Below are positions 7,132-11,040 of a DNA stretch of 11,040 nt, one piece after another. The DNA is taken from the NCBI GenBank assembly GCA_001785725.1, contig MFUQ01000002.1, positions 1 to 11,040 of the forward strand. Reading direction: 5' to 3'. The position numbers were made by a program, and so were the translations under genes. Below the pieces are notes generated by a model. The model saw nothing but the letters and a program-made list of their open reading frames with translations, was not told the origin of the DNA and did not search any database. Every line of letters begins with the position of its first letter. The first letter of the stretch is position 1. The stretch comes from Candidatus Nomurabacteria bacterium RIFCSPLOWO2_01_FULL_36_10b. Lineage in GTDB: Bacteria > Patescibacteriota > Minisyncoccia > Phycocordibacterales > UBA1006.

Positions 7132-8121
7132 CTAATAATTAGCAGTCATAACATACGTAAGAACAGCATCATAATTAGAAGATTCAGTAAGTTCATCAAT
7201 ATTTGACATATATCTCATCTCATAAGTAGTATTGACCCCATCTCCTGCTGACTCTGTCGCAATGACATCTGGTGATGAAACTGTTGCGTCATAAGCAAAA
7301 CCAGCAGCAGAATATGGTGGTTCAACAACTCCTGTGCCACCAACCGCTTCCCCACGAATGCCAAATTGTTCGTCCCCAATTGAGGGAAGAGTGTTAATGG
7401 GGCCGATAGCAGTAATAGTATCACCAATTGATGATGACAATGTACCCCCTAAAACAGTAATTGTGTATCCATATAGAGCGCTAGTAGAAGCATCCAAATT
7501 ATGTGCAACAACTTCTATACCACTACCTAATGTATCCCCTGTTGCATATTTTGTACCAGAATAACTTAACGGCCCAAAACCAATAGTATTATCATCTATT
7601 GAAAAACTAATTGATTGCGAATACAATGTTCCACATATTTTATCACCGTATGCTGTTTCGTTACCAATATGAGCATTGCTTACTATACTAGACATTGAAG
7701 CAAGGGTGTCGTCATATCCAATACAAATACCAGATTCATATCCTATTGTAATTTTATCTCCAATAGTCGTACTGCCCAAACATGCTGTCGTCGCATATCC
7801 GCTCGGACTTGGATATACCTCAACATGTGCATTTGTAGTGTCAGAAAGAGCGAAAACTGCCTGATAATTCCCAGAGCATATATTAGTGAGTGTGCTACCT
7901 GTTACAGAATTACAACAAATATAGTACGGGTATGACTGCCCCGGTAATTCAGCGTGAGCATTTGTTGTATCACTCATATTTGCCACACTTACAGAAGGAG
8001 CCATGCATGATGCCGCAACTTTACAATTCAATTGCGCATATAACATAATTGGCGCCAAAAATATTAGCATGAAAACTAACAATGCTAGTTCTATAGTTAT
8101 CGCATGTCTGTGGCTTTCCAT
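7132..8121 (-). CDS. Secreted protein: three Cys/NAH modules plus Tyr-variant WxL-like domain
   Basis: The protein has 329 residues from the ATG at 8121. A GTG at 8148 would add nine residues and lies about at the predicted transcription start. The signal peptide spans 1-29 (MESHRHAITIE, hydrophobic core, LYA). The N-terminal half holds three copies of a module with a Cys, 14-15 residues, Asn-Ala-His, 11-14 residues, and a second Cys. The copies are C39/NAH54-56/C69, C82/NAH97-99/C114 and C133/NAH149-151/C163. Two of them share SDTTNAH. The spacing suggests small disulfide-linked repeats. The C-terminal half (~169-329) parallels the downstream gene: SISFSIDDNTIGFGPLSYS, GYTITVLGGTL, DEQFGIR, TTYEMRY and the terminal LTYVMTANY. 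The two proteins therefore share an attachment domain but carry different exposed halves. No anchor is seen. I do not recognise the NAH module as a named family. Confidence 0.82.
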   Translation of the reverse strand: MESHRHAITIELALLVFMLIFLAPIMLYAQLNCKVAASCMAPSVSVANMSDTTNAHAELPGQSYPYYICCNSVTGSTLTNICSGNYQAVFALSDTTNAHVEVYPSPSGYATTACLGSTTIGDKITIGYESGICIGYDDTLASMSSIVSNAHIGNETAYGDKICGTLYSQSISFSIDDNTIGFGPLSYSGTKYATGDTLGSGIEVVAHNLDASTSALYGYTITVLGGTLSSSIGDTITAIGPINTLPSIGDEQFGIRGEAVGGTGVVEPPYSAAGFAYDATVSSPDVIATESAGDGVNTTYEMRYMSNIDELTESSNYDAVLTYVMTANY

Positions 8122-8154
8122 ATACTTAATATATAATACTATATTCACAAGATT

Positions 8155-8184
8155 ATTATACTTTATTACGCTTTACACTAGCAA
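8155..8184 (-). promoter_or_regulatory. Promoter of the NAH/WxL-like gene
   Basis: On the minus strand TTGCTA (8184-8179) and TATAAT (8160-8155) are separated by 18 bases. The expected transcription start is near 8148, at a GTG in frame with the gene; translation from the ATG at 8121 would leave a leader of about 27 bases. A second -10-like TATTAT lies closer to the ATG. Confidence 0.55.
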
Positions 8185-8207
8185 GATTATAATAATTTTA
8201 TATAATC
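8185..8207. repeat. AT-rich inverted repeat after the fibre gene
   Basis: GATTATA (8185-8191) and TATAATC (8201-8207) form a perfect 7-bp inverted repeat with a 9-base loop. It lies just after the fibre gene stop and before the next promoter. It is not followed by a T run on the minus strand, so it is not a standard intrinsic terminator. Confidence 0.35.
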
Positions 8208-8211
8208 GCTT

Positions 8212-9366
8212 TTAATTATCTAAACGAGCATTAAAAGTACTATTAACAGCATTAGAAGTAAATGCAGGTAATGCACTATCGCATGTTCCAGCCGATGACA
8301 TTGTTACAGTACCTTCATACGCAAGTTTACTTGCTGGAATATTTGCGCCATTTTCATGGGCAAAAGCCGTTGAAGTCCATGCGTTCATAGTGATATTACA
8401 AGTTGCGGCGCAACCTATCGCAATATAATAATTACCTGGATTTAATGCAACACTTGATACAGCAGTACTTTTACCACCAGTAGAAGAAATTGAAGCGGTA
8501 GTAATATCAATCACTTTAGCGAGCCCATTCGTCGCAGAATAAATACATATTTTGAGCGCCTGTGCAGTACCAACAGCAGTAACATTAACAGTGATTTGAT
8601 TCACAGTGATTGGTGCATGGATAGGAAAAATCCCAACCTTAAATACTGTCGTTGAGTTCATTTGAGAAGCTGTAAGAGCGCCCGTAGCAGTAAATGCGCG
8701 TGTTGGAATTGTAATAAGCGAACCACTTGATGGAGTGCTACTCACCCAATTTGTACCATTAGACGTAAGAACATTTCCAGAAGTGCCAGCAGTATCAGGA
8801 TATGTTGCTGTTGACGCAACCCAGTTTGTGCCATCGGCACGAAGAATTGTGCCTGTTCCTGTAGCTGTAGTTGGATATGTTGCTGTTGACGCAACCCAGT
8901 TTGTGCCATCGGCACGAAGAATTGTGCCTGTTCCTGTAGCTGTAGTTGGATATGTAGCTGTAGACCATGAGGGCGCTGTGCCACCACCACCGATTGAACC
9001 ACCACTTAGTAATATCTGTCCACCAGAGCCAGATGATGTGATAGCCATAGTTGATGAATCAGTCCCATAAACAACCCCCCAATCTGTAGATGTTAGATTG
9101 GCGCCTGTTCCACCTTGAGCCAGTGTTACCAACGCATTTGTTGTTAATACAGTTGCATTAGCATTTGGAAATGTAAAAGTTTTCTGTGATGTTGCTGGAC
9201 CAGTTACTGCAAAAAAACTATCACCGACCCCAGACCAGTCATGACCCGGATTTGGAGCCGCAAACACAAAATTATAAATAATACCAATTATTATAATAAG
9301 AAGAAATACACCAAGAGCAATATGATGTGATGCTAATTTACTTGTATGTGGAATTGGGAGTTGCAT
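8212..9366 (-). CDS. Fibre-like surface protein with tandem stalk repeats
   Basis: The protein has 384 residues. A hydrophobic segment (~16-35) ending FVFA (33-36) acts as signal peptide or anchor. Next comes a section resembling phage tail-fibre and adhesin stalks: KTFTFPNANATVLTT (62-76) and LAQGGTGANLTSTDWGVV (82-99). Residues ~135-210 hold tandem 25-residue repeats of the form TATYPTTATGTGTILRADG followed by TNWVAS. Two are identical and flanked by diverged copies (STATY; PDTAGTSGNVLTSNG). The C-terminal ~165 residues form a beta-rich domain (VNQITVNVTAVGTAQALKI, then NPGNYYIAIG) with a few Cys, plausible as a receptor-binding head. The TILRADGTNWV-type repeat is widespread in phage fibres and in bacterial surface proteins, so the fold is supported but not the target. 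The ATG follows the upstream acidic gene by 41 bases. It may serve in contact with host cells or prey (inference). Confidence 0.82.
   Translation of the reverse strand: MQLPIPHTSKLASHHIALGVFLLIIIIGIIYNFVFAAPNPGHDWSGVGDSFFAVTGPATSQKTFTFPNANATVLTTNALVTLAQGGTGANLTSTDWGVVYGTDSSTMAITSSGSGGQILLSGGSIGGGGTAPSWSTATYPTTATGTGTILRADGTNWVASTATYPTTATGTGTILRADGTNWVASTATYPDTAGTSGNVLTSNGTNWVSSTPSSGSLITIPTRAFTATGALTASQMNSTTVFKVGIFPIHAPITVNQITVNVTAVGTAQALKICIYSATNGLAKVIDITTASISSTGGKSTAVSSVALNPGNYYIAIGCAATCNITMNAWTSTAFAHENGANIPASKLAYEGTVTMSSAGTCDSALPAFTSNAVNSTFNARLDN
8798..8947 (-). repeat. Two identical 75-bp tandem repeats in the fibre gene
   Basis: Bases 8798-8872 and 8873-8947 are identical over all 75 bases and in frame (25 codons). 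A third copy begins at 8948 and diverges after about ten bases. A diverged unit precedes the array (about 8735-8797, sharing the ACCCA-TTTGT-CCAT core). Perfect identity next to degenerate copies points to recent duplication or ongoing copy-number change. Confidence 0.95.
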
Positions 9367-9389
9367 ACTTTTATGAGTATTGTAAGAAT

Positions 9390-9407
9390 ATTATATATTT
9401 CATTATA
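9390..9407 (-). promoter_or_regulatory. Possible -10 elements of the fibre gene
   Basis: Two TATAAT sequences occur on the minus strand (9407-9402 and 9395-9390) in the short gap before the fibre ATG at 9366. No good -35 is seen for either, and the gap is AT-rich, so chance matches are possible. Confidence 0.3.
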
Positions 9408-11040
9408 CTATATTTCTCCATCAGAAGAAATTACTACATCTTCTGCTGTATCTAATTCTTCATCTGATGATATATTTGTTTCCTCATCAACAGAAGTTTC
9501 TTCTACTGATTCTAACGTAGAATCAGGTATAATATCGCTAATTATATCTGCGACAACATCACCAATAGGAGTAACATCGTCTGATATTTCTATTTCTACT
9601 AATGCATCGCCTCCTAATGTTTCAGACAGTATAACATCTGAACTTGTATTTAAATCAGAAACTAATACTGGCATTGATATTGCGGCTTCATTACTAATTT
9701 GCGGTTCTTCACCTGCAATAATACTTTCATCTTTTATTCCCTCATCACGATATGCAAGTGGTGTATTTAACGACGGGGCTATAGAAAATGTTATCTCTCC
9801 TCCATAATCAGCGTCATCTCTACATCTACGTAAATTAAGTTGTTCACATCCATCTAGACGTTTTGTCGCAAGCATAACATATGACCCTAATGATAGTTGG
9901 TATGAAAAAACATCTACCGGGTCAGTCCCAATTGAACTCATCATAACAGATTCCGCTGTCTCTTCGTGTGGGTATATAACATATGCTCCGCCATTAGAAC
10001 TAATTATGTGGAGAAACTCTCCTTGGTCGCTATTATTTTTCACATCAACTGAAAATGACCCCGAATGTTCATCTTGGAAATCTTCAATTGTATATTTCTT
10101 AAAATCTGCGGAGCCATCAGGTACAAGAGCAAGTGACACATCTTCTGAATACAATACATTTAATGCTACAGCATCAATGTACACGTGTGGGAGAGGGTCA
10201 ATGCGCGACACAGTAACAAATCTTAACTGCAATTTAGATATCTGCTCCCAATTATTAAGAGGAATTGGAATACGTACATTTTGCCATTCATCTCTTTCCA
10301 CTGTTGCTAAAATATTCCATAATTCCCCATCAAGTGTGTAATAAATTGATATAAATGGGTCATTTACAACATCATCGCTGATATCACTTACGTCTGTTAT
10401 TGTTTCTGCCTCTTGTGTTATTAATTCTGTCTCTGGCAGAACATCAGAAGAATCTTCCGTAGTAATTTCTGTACCGGTTTCCTCTGCAGTTAATTCTGCT
10501 TCCGGTAGAATAGAAGATTCATCTGTAGTAATCTCTATGTCATTTTCTTCTGTGGTTAATTCTTCATCTTGTATTTGTTCCCCATCTGGAAGAACAGATT
10601 GGTCATCTGACAAAACATCTTCCGCAAAAACAGATATTGGCATTATAAGCATTCGCAAAAATGCTTGTATACCAGTTTGTGTTTCTTCATTAGAATTTTC
10701 AACGCCTTCGGTATTGGGTGTTGTGTCTAAATCTGGTACAACTTCATTGCTATTTTCGCTAGCACCTTCGGTGCCGGAAGAAATGCCAGCGTCTGAGGAT
10801 TCTTCAATTTCAGTGTTAGTAGCCACGCCTTGATCTATAGATTCAACGCCTTCGGCGTTGGAAGTTTCTTCTATAATGTCGGATTCTTTCGCGTCTGTTG
10901 TATTTAATTCTTGTATATCAAAAGGTTGTGGAGCAATATGATTTACTGACCCATCATCTACAGACCATGATATTGCAAGCTCAAAGCTTGTTGGCAATGT
11001 GGCTGGTGGGATAGAACCTTTAAAATCTCCACAATACATT
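9408..11040 (-). CDS. Acidic surface protein with beta-sandwich core (5' end beyond window)
   Basis: An open frame runs into the window from its end and stops with TAG at 9410-9408; at least 543 residues are visible. The Met at 11039 is probably internal, since the frame starts inside what looks like a folded domain (YCGDFKGSIPPATLP, then ELAISWSVDDGS). Residues ~40-225 are low-complexity, rich in Glu/Asp/Ser/Thr. They include three imperfect repeats around SVLP, SILPEAELTAEETG and DVLPETELITQEAE, and a lone hydrophobic stretch (FLRMLIMPISVFAE, 127-140). A beta-sandwich domain (~228-297) carries SIYYTLDGELWNILATV, WQNVRIPIPL and HVYIDAVALNV, resembling galactose-binding or laminin-G-like jelly rolls. 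Another beta region follows (~312-422: SGSFSVDVKN, GAYVIYPHEE, LGSYVMLATKR) with a Cys pair (C398, C406). The last ~110 residues are very acidic and end without anchor or sorting motif. Probably a large secreted or surface protein; function unknown. Confidence 0.75.
   Translation of the reverse strand, partial: MYCGDFKGSIPPATLPTSFELAISWSVDDGSVNHIAPQPFDIQELNTTDAKESDIIEETSNAEGVESIDQGVATNTEIEESSDAGISSGTEGASENSNEVVPDLDTTPNTEGVENSNEETQTGIQAFLRMLIMPISVFAEDVLSDDQSVLPDGEQIQDEELTTEENDIEITTDESSILPEAELTAEETGTEITTEDSSDVLPETELITQEAETITDVSDISDDVVNDPFISIYYTLDGELWNILATVERDEWQNVRIPIPLNNWEQISKLQLRFVTVSRIDPLPHVYIDAVALNVLYSEDVSLALVPDGSADFKKYTIEDFQDEHSGSFSVDVKNNSDQGEFLHIISSNGGAYVIYPHEETAESVMMSSIGTDPVDVFSYQLSLGSYVMLATKRLDGCEQLNLRRCRDDADYGGEITFSIAPSLNTPLAYRDEGIKDESIIAGEEPQISNEAAISMPVLVSDLNTSSDVILSETLGGDALVEIEISDDVTPIGDVVADIISDIIPDSTLESVEETSVDEETNISSDEELDTAEDVVISSDGEI
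10392..10601 (-). repeat. Acidic linker repeats in the 9408-11040 gene
   Basis: Three imperfect units of about 21-26 residues occur in tandem. Each has a VLP/ILP core followed by Glu/Thr-rich sequence (such as LPEAELTAEETG and LPETELITQEAE). They form a flexible spacer before the beta-sandwich domain. Confidence 0.6.
10844..10860. repeat. TTC-loop palindrome in coding sequence, one of three related copies
   Basis: CAACGCC-TTC-GGCGTTG is a perfect 7-bp inverted repeat. A shorter version (GCACC-TTC-GGTGC) occurs at 10762-10774 and an imperfect one at about 10701-10715. Each encodes an EG dipeptide in the acidic linker (NAEGVE, GTEGAS, NTEGVE). On the plus-strand RNA sense the core is CTTCGG, the stable UUCG tetraloop motif. 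The GC-rich cores stand out from the AT-rich surroundings. Confidence 0.6.

Noticed and set aside
3942..8148. Sortase LPxTG anchors on the secreted proteins
   Set aside because: No LPxTG-like motif followed by a hydrophobic segment and basic tail is seen at any C-terminus; the membrane helices in the DUF916-like and cohesin proteins lack such a motif.
8185..8207. Intrinsic terminator for the fibre gene
   Set aside because: The inverted repeat has only A-T pairs apart from one and no T run follows on the minus strand.
8798..8947. Possible CRISPR-like array
   Set aside because: The units are directly adjacent, identical over the whole 75 bases, in frame, and have no unique spacers.
8735..9070. 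Plus-strand repetitive frame over the fibre repeats
   Set aside because: The repeated peptide only mirrors the 75-bp repeats of the minus-strand fibre gene, which has a signal peptide and sensible domains.
8212..9366. Prophage tail-fibre gene
   Set aside because: The repeats look phage-like, but no other structural, lysis or integration gene is nearby, and the N-terminal signal/anchor and surface-protein neighbours favour a cellular surface protein.
1..11040. Alternative genetic code with TGA as glycine, known in some Patescibacteria
   Set aside because: All recognised genes read through complete domains without internal TGA, so the standard bacterial code suffices here.

Overview
The window is AT-rich bacterial DNA in which all ten genes lie on the minus strand and are tightly packed, with no gap over about 160 bases. 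The gene set fits an episymbiotic Candidate Phyla Radiation (Patescibacteria) genome, perhaps Parcubacteria-like. It has a CAP-domain protein with a short FIP-type leader, a DUF916-like protein, a cohesin/dockerin pair, beta-rich signal-peptide proteins ending in TLTYVATANF-like motifs, and a fibre-like repeat protein. The lineage is inferred from gene content; no rRNA or other marker gene is present. Reading frames use the standard bacterial code, and no internal TGA has to be read as glycine.

Layout in the direction of transcription (high to low coordinates): (1) 11039-9408, the 3' part of a very acidic surface protein with a beta-sandwich core. (2) 9366-8212, a fibre-like protein with a signal/anchor, glycine/threonine-rich stalk repeats (two identical 75-bp units) and a C-terminal beta domain. 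(3) 8121-7132 and (4) 7036-5936, tandem exported proteins with different N-terminal halves and a shared C-terminal domain of about 160 residues. That domain has GYTITV and TLTYV motifs placed as the two WxL motifs are in Firmicute WxL proteins, with Tyr where WxL has Trp. (5) 5775-4606, a membrane-anchored DUF916/WxL-interacting-protein-like protein. (6) 4619-3942, an exported protein ending in a complete type I dockerin. (7) 3937-2864, a cohesin-domain protein with a C-terminal membrane anchor. (8) 2913-1540, an Nramp-superfamily metal transporter with a changed metal site. (9) 1479-277, a CAP-domain membrane protein. (10) 257-1, a Smr-domain protein cut by the window edge.

Genes 5 to 8 overlap or nearly touch and look like one operon from a promoter at 5813-5786. 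Genes 3 and 4 have their own good sigma70-type promoters, and gene 9 has an extended -10. Several of these promoters sit so close to the start codon that the mRNAs would be almost leaderless, and no gene shows a clear Shine-Dalgarno sequence.

Working model (inference): a cell-surface assembly locus. Secreted Tyr-variant WxL-like proteins may dock on the DUF916-like membrane protein. The secreted dockerin protein may be held by the neighbouring membrane-anchored cohesin through a calcium-dependent contact. The fibre and acidic proteins may extend outward, possibly for host contact.
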